Shown here one piece after another: positions 8,079-15,248 of a DNA stretch of 40,184 nt. Below the pieces are notes generated by a model. The model was not told the DNA's origin. It made no database searches and saw only the letters and a list, made by a program, of their open reading frames with translations. Location: assembly GCA_045578865.1 (NCBI GenBank), contig JAZNLB010000033.1, forward strand, positions 1 to 40,184, in the 5' to 3' direction. A program made the translations under genes and the position numbers. The stretch is from RGIG2041 sp045578865 (GTDB lineage Bacteria; Bacillota; Clostridia; UBA1381; UMGS1253). How positions within the stretch are numbered: position 1 is the stretch's first letter; each line of letters starts with the position of its first letter.

Positions 8079-9305
8079 ATGGAAACAGTTATCCGCGTAG
8101 AAAATTTGCATAAAACCTACCGTCGCGGCCGTATCGGCAGCGGCAGTCTGTCGCGCGATTTTCAAAGTGCTTGGGCAAAACTGTGCGGACGACAGGACCC
8201 CAATGTGCGCCTCAGTCGCTCAAAGCGAACGGAGTTTGAGGCGCTTGCGGATGTAAATTTTGAAATACGCCGTGGCGAGGTGGTCGGCATCATCGGTAGA
8301 AACGGAGCCGGAAAATCCACGCTTTTGAAAATTCTGTCCCGCATTACCGCACCGAGCGAAGGGGCGGTTTATATCCGAGGCAGCGTATCGAGCATGCTCG
8401 AAATCGGCACGGGGTTTCATGCAGAATTGACCGGCAGGGAAAATATTTATTTAAACGGGGCAATTCTGGGCATGTCCCGCAGGGAAATTGATGGAAAGAT
8501 AGAAGAAATTATCCGTTTTTCGGAGTGCGAAGAATTCATAGATACACCGGTGAAACGCTATTCGTCGGGAATGTATGTTAAACTTGCTTTTGCAGTTGCT
8601 TCGCATCTGAATTCTGATATTTTGATTTTAGATGAGGTTTTGGCGGTTGGCGATGCACAGTTTAGGCAAAAGTGCCTTGAAAAGATTATGCAGCTTGCCG
8701 CACAGAGTGGCAAAACCATTTTGTATGTCAGTCATAACATGACAACGGTGCGTCAGATTTGTTCGCGTGTGCTGGTTTTGGAGCAGGGCAAGGTGAAATT
8801 TGATGGGGATACGGAGGAAGGTATCCGCACATATCTGAGCGCACAGGCGGTGCATACGAGCATAGATTACACAAGGCCGGAGCTGATTTTGAGACGCGCG
8901 GGGTGTTTGGTTGAGCCGATTTCTGCCGAGGCGGAGGCAGGCGGAGAATATGTGACGGAAAAGCTTTTGGTGCGCCTGAAATGGAAGAACATTGCGCCTG
9001 TGCAGGGACTTGGCGTTCGTATAACGGTTTATGATGCGGAAAGGCGCGCGGTTGCCTCTGGTCTGGCTTCCGATATTGCTTCGGATTTGTGCGAGGGTGC
9101 GGTATGTGAAAAAACGGTTTGCTTTGATATCCGCACGATTGCAGACGGCACATATGAAACGCAGTACACCTTCTTTTTGGCAAGCAAAGTCGCCGTGGAC
9201 GGCATTAGCGTAGTCGGACTTTCGTTTACAAAGGAATCTGCGATGCGTGCATGGAATTCCAGATTATATGGCAGCGGAGTTTTGCCGAGAATGAACCATG
9301 AGTAA
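8079..9305 (+). CDS. ABC transporter ATP-binding protein with Wzt-type C-terminal domain
   Basis: ATPase of the polysaccharide exporter formed with the preceding permease. Walker A is GRNGAGKST (about residue 73), the signature is YSSGMYVKLAFAVA (about 165), Walker B is DILILDEVLAVGDAQF (about 185) and the switch His is in ILYVSHNM. The region after about residue 260 (about 150 residues) is an extra domain like the C-terminal domain of Wzt, which in O-antigen systems recognises the glycan end; this suggests substrate selectivity. Start ATG 8079 follows AGGAGAT. No glycosyltransferases lie next to the pair, so the polymer is unknown. Confidence 0.92.
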   Translation: METVIRVENLHKTYRRGRIGSGSLSRDFQSAWAKLCGRQDPNVRLSRSKRTEFEALADVNFEIRRGEVVGIIGRNGAGKSTLLKILSRITAPSEGAVYIRGSVSSMLEIGTGFHAELTGRENIYLNGAILGMSRREIDGKIEEIIRFSECEEFIDTPVKRYSSGMYVKLAFAVASHLNSDILILDEVLAVGDAQFRQKCLEKIMQLAAQSGKTILYVSHNMTTVRQICSRVLVLEQGKVKFDGDTEEGIRTYLSAQAVHTSIDYTRPELILRRAGCLVEPISAEAEAGGEYVTEKLLVRLKWKNIAPVQGLGVRITVYDAERRAVASGLASDIASDLCEGAVCEKTVCFDIRTIADGTYETQYTFFLASKVAVDGISVVGLSFTKESAMRAWNSRLYGSGVLPRMNHE

Positions 9306-9356
9306 ATTTGGTGAAATTTGTATGCGGGAAAGCGTGTCTTTGACATATTTTTTCCC

Positions 9357-9385
9357 TTGACGAAAAGTCGGTTATGCGGTATACT
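9357..9385 (+). promoter_or_regulatory. Sigma-A promoter of the Wzz/BY-kinase operon
   Basis: TTGACG (9357-9362) and TATACT (9380-9385) with a 17-base spacer give a near-consensus promoter about 65 bases before the Wzz-like start. No terminator is evident after the ABC genes, so read-through is possible. Confidence 0.8.
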
Positions 9386-9452
9386 TATACTGAATGAAGT
9401 TGTGTGCTTTTTTAAAAAGACAAAAGAACGATAGGGATAGGGTGATTATCTC

Positions 9453-10157
9453 GTGAACGGAAAACTAAACTTGGTAGATTTAATGCATATTGCATACAGA
9501 TGGCTGTGGCTTCTGCTTGTCATTACATTGATTGGCGGCATTTTGGGCTATACTTATAGTTATTTTATAGTGGAGCCTTCTTATACATCAAAGGGAAATT
9601 TGTATGTTTCTTCCGTCGAGACGGATTATATGGAAGAGTTGGACAACATCTCTATTTCCGTATTGAATGCCTCTGCGCGTTTGGCGGCGGACTATGTTCA
9701 AATTATAGAATATGAAAGTATTTTACGGGATGTTGCCGCAGCGTGCGACAGCGATGTGACCGCAAAACAGATTGCATCTATGCTTAAAGCATCAGTTCTG
9801 GATGTGGATTCGCCGCTGATTTCCATTTCGGTTACCGCAAATGACCCATATGTTGCTTATGAGGTGACAGATGCTGTGATGCAAGTTGCATCTGTGCGCT
9901 TACCACAAGTTGCAAAAACAAAAGGCTCTGTGATTATCGTGGAAGAAGCGAAAAACGCAGTTTATTCCAAAACAAATCCGATTGTGCACGGCATTGTCGG
10001 TATATTTGTAGGATTGGTGCTTGCAATGCTGATGGTTTTGTTCATTGAACTTATGGACAACCGCATTAAGCAGACGGATGATATAGTGGAAAGGTACAAT
10101 CTGCCGGTGATCGGTGTTGTGCCGAACATCTACGGTTCTAAGGAGTTCAAGGAGTGA
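9453..10157 (+). CDS. Wzz/CapA-type chain-length and kinase-modulator membrane protein
   Basis: Polysaccharide co-polymerase and activator of the tyrosine kinase encoded next to it, as in Firmicutes CapA/CapB and YwqC/YwqD pairs. The 234 residues show an N-terminal cytoplasmic stretch (NLVDLMHIAYRWLWLL), a first membrane segment (about 17-38), an external domain with YTSKGNLYVSS, and a second membrane segment (about 180-203) preceded by a Pro-containing region, ending in the short cytoplasmic tail ERYNLPVIGVVPNI that normally activates the kinase. The start is GTG 9453 with AGGGTGAT 6 bases upstream. Its stop is a few bases before the kinase start. Confidence 0.9.
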   Translation: MNGKLNLVDLMHIAYRWLWLLLVITLIGGILGYTYSYFIVEPSYTSKGNLYVSSVETDYMEELDNISISVLNASARLAADYVQIIEYESILRDVAAACDSDVTAKQIASMLKASVLDVDSPLISISVTANDPYVAYEVTDAVMQVASVRLPQVAKTKGSVIIVEEAKNAVYSKTNPIVHGIVGIFVGLVLAMLMVLFIELMDNRIKQTDDIVERYNLPVIGVVPNIYGSKEFKE

Positions 10158-10162
10158 TTGGA

Positions 10163-11071
10163 ATGTGGCTTTCTAAAAAAAGAGAGCAAGAAGTAAATCA
10201 GCACAGAAACAGAAGCGAAGGGATTGTATCTGGAAAAACCCCGTTTGCTATATCTGAGGCATACAGAACCATACGAACCAATATCATATTTTCTCTGCCC
10301 GGTGAGACAGAGGAAAAATGCAAGGTGATTCTGTTTACCAGTGCAGTACCGCGTGAAGGTAAAAGTACAACTTGTACCAATGTGGCGATTACTTTTGCTA
10401 TGACCGGACAGCGGGTTGTGGTTGTGGATGCCGATTTGCGTAAACCGAGATTGGATGAATGTTTGGGTGTAAAAACCGGCGTGGGTTTGAGTGAGTATCT
10501 GGTGGGGATGAATGAACTCGACGAGGTTATTGTGCCGATAGAAGAGCACAAAATTGATTTTATTCCGTCCGGCAGTATTCCGCCGAATCCGTCGGAACTT
10601 TTGGGTTTTGCCAGCATGAAAAAGTTAATTAAGCGCCTGAGAGAACGGTATGATTATGTGTTTATTGATATGCCGCCGGTAACGGTGGTAACCGATGTGT
10701 CTTTGGTTTCCAAATATGCTGACGGTGTGCTTTTGGTTGCGCGTGAAAAATACACAAAACACGATATGATTCAGGCGGCCATTGGGGCATTGGATTTTGC
10801 AAAGGCAAAGGTGCTCGGCATCATTATCAATGATGTACATGTGTCTAAAATCATGGGCAAACATGGTGGGTATTACGGGCGTTACGGTTATGGTTACGGC
10901 TATGGATACAGTTACAGTTACGGCTATGGTCACCGCTATGGTCACCGCTATGGCTATGGCTATGGCTATGGATATGGTTACGAAGATAGTGTGAAGAAGA
11001 AAAGAAGGAAAGATGACAAGCCGCTCTTGGTAGTGGCAACGGAGGAGAAGAAGGAAGACAGCGAGAAATGA
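10163..11071 (+). CDS. Bacterial tyrosine kinase (CpsD/CapB family) with Tyr-Gly-rich tail
   Basis: Cytoplasmic BY-kinase that autophosphorylates a C-terminal tyrosine cluster and, with the Wzz-like partner, controls polysaccharide polymerisation. Walker A is SAVPREGKSTTCTN, Walker A' is VVVVDADLRKPRL and Walker B is YDYVFIDMPPV. ATG 10163 is preferred over GTG 10154 because AAGGAG (10149-10154) sits 8 bases before it, giving 302 residues. The tail (encoded about 10871-10982) is an alternating Tyr-Gly array with 17 tyrosines in about 40 residues, followed by basic and acidic stretches (KKKRRKDDK, EEKKEDSEK). Typical CapB/CpsD tails hold only a few tyrosines, so this is an expanded phosphoacceptor region. 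Confidence 0.92.
   Translation: MWLSKKREQEVNQHRNRSEGIVSGKTPFAISEAYRTIRTNIIFSLPGETEEKCKVILFTSAVPREGKSTTCTNVAITFAMTGQRVVVVDADLRKPRLDECLGVKTGVGLSEYLVGMNELDEVIVPIEEHKIDFIPSGSIPPNPSELLGFASMKKLIKRLRERYDYVFIDMPPVTVVTDVSLVSKYADGVLLVAREKYTKHDMIQAAIGALDFAKAKVLGIIINDVHVSKIMGKHGGYYGRYGYGYGYGYSYSYGYGHRYGHRYGYGYGYGYGYEDSVKKKRRKDDKPLLVVATEEKKEDSEK
10871..10982 (+). repeat. In-frame Tyr-Gly codon repeat in the BY-kinase gene
   Basis: Degenerate six-base units of the type GGY-TAY are repeated through this stretch, with two GGT-CAC-CGC-TAT interruptions in tandem. It encodes the tyrosine-rich kinase tail. Such short tandem units are prone to slippage in multiples of six, which would change tyrosine number without breaking the frame. 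Confidence 0.9.
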
Positions 11072-11113
11072 CAACTTGAGAAAAGGCTAAAATGAAGAAA
11101 AGGAGGGTGGGAT

Positions 11114-13066
11114 ATGAAACACTATATCAAGCAATTGCTTCATCGTGCGCTTTGCCTGGTGGATGTTGCCGTTGTGTTTTTTGCCTACCTTTTTGTTGAT
11201 TTTCTTTTGGCGAATCATCCGGCAAATGAAGAATTAAACTTTTTGGGTGGTTTATCCTATCAGTTGAATATCCGCTTTTTGGCGATATTTATTGCGGCGG
11301 CGGTCAATGTCGGTATGCAATGGTTTATTGGCGGATATCGTATTTTATGGCGCGCATCCGGTATTAGCGATTATACCATGTGTGCGGGCGCGGGCGTGAT
11401 TTCTGCGCTGGTGTTGATTTTCGGCGGCGTGTTGATTCGAAATCCGATTTTCTTTTATGCATGGGATGTGCAGTTGCTTGCTTGCCCGATATATATATTT
11501 GGATTTTTGGCACTGCGTTTTGCGCTCAGAACCATTATAAAAAACTACAAACTACACAAGGATAGCAAGAACAAAGACGAGGGCATCCGCCTTTTGATTG
11601 TCGGTGCCGGCGGCGGTGGCGTGCGTATTATTTCAGAAGTGCTTTCCGGCGGAACGAGTTATCAGATTGTCGGTTTGGTGGACGACGATTTGGAGAAACA
11701 AAAAATGAAGATTCGCGGTTTCAAGGTGCTTGGCACACGAAAGGACATCCCTCGAATATGTGAAAAATATGGTGTGGAAGAAGTGCTTTTGGCCATCCCG
11801 TCGCTGGATTATGAAAATCGTAGTGAACTTTTACAAATCATACAGCGCACGGGGCGCAAGGTGCGTATTCTGCCCAGCTTGCATGAAATCGTGAATCGCG
11901 AAAAGTATACAAGCGGTATTCGTGATGTGAAAATAGATGACCTTTTGCCGCGAGACAGCATAAAACTGGATAACCAGAAGATTTCCGGGTATTTAAACGG
12001 AAAAACTGTTTTGGTTACAGGTGGTGGCGGCAGTATCGGCAGCGAACTTTGTCGTCAGATTTTAAAATTTAATCCGAAAAAACTGTATATACTGGATATA
12101 TATGAAAACAACGCTTATGACTTGCAAATGGACCTGCAACGAAAAATGCCGGACAGTTCGTTTGAGGTTATTATCGCCAGCGTGCGCGATAAAAAGCGAA
12201 TAGATGAGATTTTTGAAAGTTTTCGCCCGGAAGTTGTATTCCATGCTGCGGCACATAAACATGTTCCGCTTATGGAGCATGACCCGGCGGAAGCCATCAA
12301 AAACAATGTATTGGGTACATATAATGTTGCTACTGCGGCAGATAAGTACGGAGCGATGCGCTTTGTTTTAGTTTCCACGGACAAGGCAGTGAATCCGACC
12401 AATGTTATGGGTGCAACCAAGCGCGTGTGCGAGATGATTATTCAGTCTATCAACGCAAGAAGCAATACCGAGTATGTGGCGGTGCGCTTTGGCAATGTAC
12501 TTGGCTCCAATGGTTCAGTTGTGCCACTGTTTAAAAAGCAGATTGCAGAGCGCAGTCCGATTACGCTTACGCATAAGGAAATTACGCGCTTTTTCATGAC
12601 GATTCCTGAGGCGGTAAGTCTGATTTTGGAAGCGGCGTCTTATGCAAGGGGAGGAGAAATTTTTATTCTCGATATGGGACAGCCGGTTAGAATATATGAT
12701 TTGGCCGTAAAACTCATTAAACTTTCGGGTTTTGAAGTGGGTACGGATATCCCGATTATCATCACAGGGCTTCGTCCGGGTGAAAAACTCTATGAGGAAC
12801 TTTTGATGAATGAAGAGGGCTTGCGTGCAACAAGCAATGAAAAGATTTTCGTTGCACAACCGATGACGCTGGATTGGGACAACTTATGTATGCAACTTAC
12901 CGCGCTTGAAGAAACGGCAAAGACAGGTACGCCGGAAGATATCAAATTGAAGTTGGCTCAGGTCGTTCCGACTTACAAAAGTAAGCCGGCGGTGATGCAA
13001 GCTGACTCCGCTGTTTCCGAGACGGAAGGGGAAAATCCGGAAGCCGGAACAAAAATTTATTCTTAA
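11114..13066 (+). CDS. Membrane nucleotide-sugar 4,6-dehydratase/epimerase (CapD/PglF/WbpM-like)
   Basis: Membrane-bound short-chain dehydrogenase acting on UDP-N-acetylglucosamine-like sugars to start synthesis of a modified sugar for surface glycans. N-terminal membrane segments lie near residues 13-32, 50-70, 86-105 and 115-135; a first CoA/nucleotide-binding-like region has LLIVGAGGGGVRIISEV (about 157); the catalytic NAD domain starts with VLVTGGGGSIGSELCRQI (about 296). The active-site region STDKAVNPTNVMGATKR has Met in place of the usual SDR Tyr, typical of the large dehydratases PglF/WbpM/FlaA1-like. Length (650) fits. AAAAGGAGGG precedes ATG 11114. It is the last gene before a strong hairpin. 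Confidence 0.93.
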   Translation: MKHYIKQLLHRALCLVDVAVVFFAYLFVDFLLANHPANEELNFLGGLSYQLNIRFLAIFIAAAVNVGMQWFIGGYRILWRASGISDYTMCAGAGVISALVLIFGGVLIRNPIFFYAWDVQLLACPIYIFGFLALRFALRTIIKNYKLHKDSKNKDEGIRLLIVGAGGGGVRIISEVLSGGTSYQIVGLVDDDLEKQKMKIRGFKVLGTRKDIPRICEKYGVEEVLLAIPSLDYENRSELLQIIQRTGRKVRILPSLHEIVNREKYTSGIRDVKIDDLLPRDSIKLDNQKISGYLNGKTVLVTGGGGSIGSELCRQILKFNPKKLYILDIYENNAYDLQMDLQRKMPDSSFEVIIASVRDKKRIDEIFESFRPEVVFHAAAHKHVPLMEHDPAEAIKNNVLGTYNVATAADKYGAMRFVLVSTDKAVNPTNVMGATKRVCEMIIQSINARSNTEYVAVRFGNVLGSNGSVVPLFKKQIAERSPITLTHKEITRFFMTIPEAVSLILEAASYARGGEIFILDMGQPVRIYDLAVKLIKLSGFEVGTDIPIIITGLRPGEKLYEELLMNEEGLRATSNEKIFVAQPMTLDWDNLCMQLTALEETAKTGTPEDIKLKLAQVVPTYKSKPAVMQADSAVSETEGENPEAGTKIYS

Positions 13067-13125
13067 ACAACCGATGTATTTCACATAATTATATACAATA
13101 TACATTACGAGATGAGTAAACTATC

Positions 13126-13161
13126 AAAAATAGGTTTTGGGAAATCCCAAAACCTATTTTT
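13126..13161 (+). terminator. Intrinsic terminator after the sugar dehydratase
   Basis: A perfect 16-bp stem (13126-13141 with 13146-13161) and 4-base loop has A-runs on its left and T-runs on its right arm. It ends the polysaccharide operon and lies about 20 bases before the next start, so it could also limit read-through into the SLH-like gene. Confidence 0.85.
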
Positions 13162-13182
13162 AGACAGAAGGGAGAGCGCGGT

Positions 13183-13557
13183 ATGAAAAGAGCACTTGCA
13201 ATAATGCTTTGTTTTTGTATGCTGCCAACTATTTGCGGCGCGTGTCAGGCGTCGCAGGAAACGAGCAAGGTGCAAAACAGTTTCGGCGTAGGTGCGCCGA
13301 TTACAAGGCAGGATATGTGCAAAATCCCGTACGGCATGCTTTCTAAGATGACATTGTTTGCAGGCGCAGGCTGCAAAGAACTTACATTCCGCGATGCACA
13401 GCTGATTGCACCTTATGCGACTTTGCCGGTAAGCACATTGGTAAGTCTGGGTATAATTAAGGGCGATGATTTAGGCAAATTTAACCCTCAAAACAATGCG
13501 ACCAGGCAGGAGGCAGCCAAGCTCATTTATGGGATGCTTGCGCTGTATGTGCAGTGA
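13183..13557 (+). CDS. Small secreted protein with a single SLH-like domain
   Basis: A 124-residue protein with an N-terminal signal peptide (basic start MKRALAIM, hydrophobic core, small residues and cysteines around residues 17-22). The C-terminal half, from about residue 66, resembles one S-layer homology module: FRDAQLIAPYA, then LVSLGIIKGDDLGKFNPQN and ATRQEAAKLIYGML. SLH modules bind secondary cell wall polymers but usually occur in threes; a lone module suggests a small wall-associated protein. A Cys near residue 21 might be lipidated, but the lipobox is poor. The gene overlaps the start of the next by one base, so they are co-translated. Function is otherwise unknown. Confidence 0.75.
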   Translation: MKRALAIMLCFCMLPTICGACQASQETSKVQNSFGVGAPITRQDMCKIPYGMLSKMTLFAGAGCKELTFRDAQLIAPYATLPVSTLVSLGIIKGDDLGKFNPQNNATRQEAAKLIYGMLALYVQ

Positions 13558-14021
13558 TGTGGGCAAAAAGAAAGCAGTTTCTTTTATGGACACTGAGTGT
13601 TTTATGGATGCTGCTCATCTTCTTCTTTTCCGGACAGAGTCGAGCGGACTCTGCACAGTTGAGCATGGATGTGCGCGGACTGTTTGCAAGGGTAATAGAG
13701 TTTTTGGGATTGGAAAGCTATGCTCACCATGAACTTTTGCATTATTTTGTGCGTAAGTGTGCACATGTGTTTTTGTATGTGGTGCTTGGCATCAGCGTGA
13801 CGGCATCTGCAAAGATAAGCGATTGGCACCGCTATGGCATGTGGGCAATTTTCATTTGTTTTGCTTATGCAGTGAGTGATGAGATACATCAGGCGTTTGT
13901 GCCGGGACGCGGTCCTTTGATTCGGGATGTATTGCTGGATACTTTAAGCGCTATATGCGGTGCAGCATTATATGTATTTTTTGGTTTTCTTGGAAGAAAA
14001 TGCAGACGAAAAGTAAATTGA
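13557..14021 (+). CDS. VanZ-like family membrane protein
   Basis: Membrane protein of 154 residues of the VanZ-like family. After a short basic start there is a hydrophobic segment (about 7-24) followed by the characteristic FFFSGQSRADSAQLS, then HELLHYFVRKCAHVFLYVVLGIS and FAYAVSDEIHQAFVPGRGPLIRDVLLDTLSAICGA. The conserved K-x-x-H, D-E-x-H-Q and P-GR-x4-D positions are typical. VanZ itself gives low-level teicoplanin resistance, but most family members have no proven role. ATG 13557 overlaps the preceding stop (TGATG). The strong promoter of the next gene overlaps the last codons. Confidence 0.9.
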   Translation: MWAKRKQFLLWTLSVLWMLLIFFFSGQSRADSAQLSMDVRGLFARVIEFLGLESYAHHELLHYFVRKCAHVFLYVVLGISVTASAKISDWHRYGMWAIFICFAYAVSDEIHQAFVPGRGPLIRDVLLDTLSAICGAALYVFFGFLGRKCRRKVN

Positions 14022-14046
14022 CAGTTGCGATAAGTTGTAGTATACT
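14018..14046 (+). promoter_or_regulatory. Strong sigma-A promoter of the SCP2-like gene
   Basis: Consensus TTGACA (14018-14023) and TATACT (14041-14046) with 17 bases between; the -35 box overlaps the VanZ-like stop codon. It suggests high expression of the downstream single gene. Confidence 0.85.
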
Positions 14047-14072
14047 TGAAGAGTAAAAGGAGGTAGATAAAA

Positions 14073-14489
14073 ATGACATTTGAGAAAAAATTTGCGGAGT
14101 TTAAAGAAAAACTTGCTCAGGTAGATGTATCCAAACTGGGAAATCCGTTTGCAATGCAGGTGAATATGACAGATGAAGATTGCGGCGGTATCTTTTATGT
14201 TGCGTTTATCGGCGGATGTTTGTCCGTAGAACCATACGATTATGTGGACCGCACTTCTGAGATTATAGGTCTTTCCACGGAGATTAAAAAAGTATTTTCT
14301 GCAAGAATAGGCTTGGAAAAGGCACTTTCCGAAGGCAAAGTAATCATCAACGGTACAGTTGATGATACGCGTGCACTTCAAAATGCGCTCAAAAAACCGG
14401 CGGCAAAGAAGCCTGCCAAAAAAGCAGAGCCGAAGGCAGAAAAGAAGGAAGAAAAGAAGAAACCGGCAAAGAAAACGGAAAAGAAATAA
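14073..14489 (+). CDS. SCP2-like domain protein with lysine/alanine-rich tail
   Basis: A 138-residue cytoplasmic protein. Residues about 1-108 resemble the SCP2 sterol-carrier fold, a small hydrophobic-pocket domain, with FKEKLAQVDVSKLGNPFAMQVNMTD at the start and the closing GKVIINGTVDDTRALQNAL. Residues about 109-138 form a low-complexity tail of Lys, Ala, Pro and Glu (KKPAAKKPAKKAEPKAEKK repeated), like histone H1-type tails that bind nucleic acid or acidic surfaces. Perfect AAAGGAGGT ribosome binding site, strong promoter and terminator mark it as a well-expressed single-gene unit. Similarity to SCP2 is recognised by pattern only; the ligand is unknown. Confidence 0.72.
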   Translation: MTFEKKFAEFKEKLAQVDVSKLGNPFAMQVNMTDEDCGGIFYVAFIGGCLSVEPYDYVDRTSEIIGLSTEIKKVFSARIGLEKALSEGKVIINGTVDDTRALQNALKKPAAKKPAKKAEPKAEKKEEKKKPAKKTEKK

Positions 14490-14499
14490 GGTGCCCGTA

Positions 14500-14542
14500 A
14501 AAAAGGAACATTCCATCCTGAAACGATGGAATGTTCCTTTTT
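14500..14542. terminator. Bidirectional terminator between convergent genes
   Basis: An 18-bp perfect stem (14500-14517 with 14525-14542) and 7-base loop bears A5 and T5 at its ends, so it can end transcripts from both the SCP2-like gene (+) and the NiaR-type gene (-). Confidence 0.92.
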
Positions 14543-14545
14543 CAA

Positions 14546-15091
14546 TTATTCGCTTTTCAAAATTTCGATTGGTTCATATGCCTGCAACGGCGCTAAAAAG
14601 CCGGCATTTCGCAAAGCATCCTCAATTTCGGATAGGATTTGCTCGCTGTCTGCCGCGATTGTGTGATAGTGGTAGCCGGAGGTTACATTTTTAAGCAGGT
14701 GTGATTTTCCTTCGGAGATGTTTTTTAAAAAGTTTTTCACATCGCGCCTTGACTTCACATGCAGAGGTGCGCGCAGTTGGTTGTAAAATTTGTGAAAGAT
14801 GAACACATCGAGAACTTCTCCGCCTAAGTCTACAATCAGGTTTAACTCGTTTTCCACATCCTCGTCGGAATGCAGTATTTTAAATACGCGTTTGCACTGT
14901 GGTTTTTCTCCAAGCAGATACCCGCGCGCCGTGGATACAACCCCATAGCCGGCTGCACGCAGGGCAGAAATATCTTTGACGATGATTTGTCGGCTGACAC
15001 CGAAGATTTGCGCCAGCGTAGCCGCTCCGATTGGTTTGTCTGCGGCGGCAAGGCGGTTTAATATGCTTTGTTGTCTGTTGGCAACTTTCAT
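14546..15091 (-). CDS. niaR: NiaR-type transcriptional repressor (HTH plus 3H domain)
   Basis: Predicted niacin-responsive repressor. Residues about 6-60 form an HTH_11 winged helix (AATLAQIFGVSRQIIVKDISALRAAGY), and residues about 75-175 a 3H domain. The metal ligands known from the Thermotoga protein are matched in spacing: H74 and E82 (eight apart) and H141/H143 in GYHYHT. This argues for a working nicotinate/metal-binding sensor. The start at 15091 is chosen because GGAGG lies just upstream; an in-frame ATG at 15103 overlaps that site. It is transcribed divergently from a membrane transporter-like gene, which is the likely target together with itself. Confidence 0.88.
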   Translation of the reverse strand: MKVANRQQSILNRLAAADKPIGAATLAQIFGVSRQIIVKDISALRAAGYGVVSTARGYLLGEKPQCKRVFKILHSDEDVENELNLIVDLGGEVLDVFIFHKFYNQLRAPLHVKSRRDVKNFLKNISEGKSHLLKNVTSGYHYHTIAADSEQILSEIEDALRNAGFLAPLQAYEPIEILKSE

Positions 15092-15117
15092 ATTGTCCTC
15101 CATACATCTTTTTTTAT

Positions 15118-15146
15118 ATTATAACAGTTTGCGTTTGTTTTTTCAA
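15118..15146 (-). promoter_or_regulatory. Promoter of niaR
   Basis: Reading on the minus strand, TTGAAA (15146-15141) and TATAAT (15123-15118) are separated by 17 bases, about 27 bases before the start codon. Confidence 0.75.
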
Positions 15147-15148
15147 TA

Positions 15149-15188
15149 GTTTACAACCAAATTGGCATCTGTAAACTTTTGTGTAAAC
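15149..15188. promoter_or_regulatory. Candidate operator between divergent niaR and PTS_EIIC_2-like promoters
   Basis: GTTTACA (15149-15155) forms an inverted repeat with TGTAAAC (15170-15176), and a second TGTAAAC (15182-15188) follows as a direct repeat 12 bases on. All three lie between the -35 boxes of the two divergent promoters, a good place for one repressor to control both. Assignment to NiaR is inference from position. Confidence 0.5.
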
Positions 15189-15194
15189 TTTTTA

Positions 15195-15223
15195 TTGACA
15201 TTTCTGAGAAATGGTCATATAAT
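15195..15223 (+). promoter_or_regulatory. Full-consensus promoter of the PTS_EIIC_2-like gene
   Basis: TTGACA (15195-15200), 17-base spacer, TATAAT (15218-15223): an exact sigma-A consensus, 25 bases before the start codon. Such a strong promoter beside a repressor gene suggests the unit is held off by repression rather than needing activation. Confidence 0.88.
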
Positions 15224-15248
15224 AGGGGATTGTGAAGGGGGAAGAAAT

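Noticed and set aside
10871..10982. Non-coding minisatellite
   Set aside because: The repeat keeps the kinase frame and encodes a tyrosine-rich tail at the expected place for BY-kinases.
15162..15248. Upstream start for the PTS_EIIC_2-like protein
   Set aside because: The extension covers the consensus promoter and operator-like repeats and would precede the ribosome binding site at 15249.
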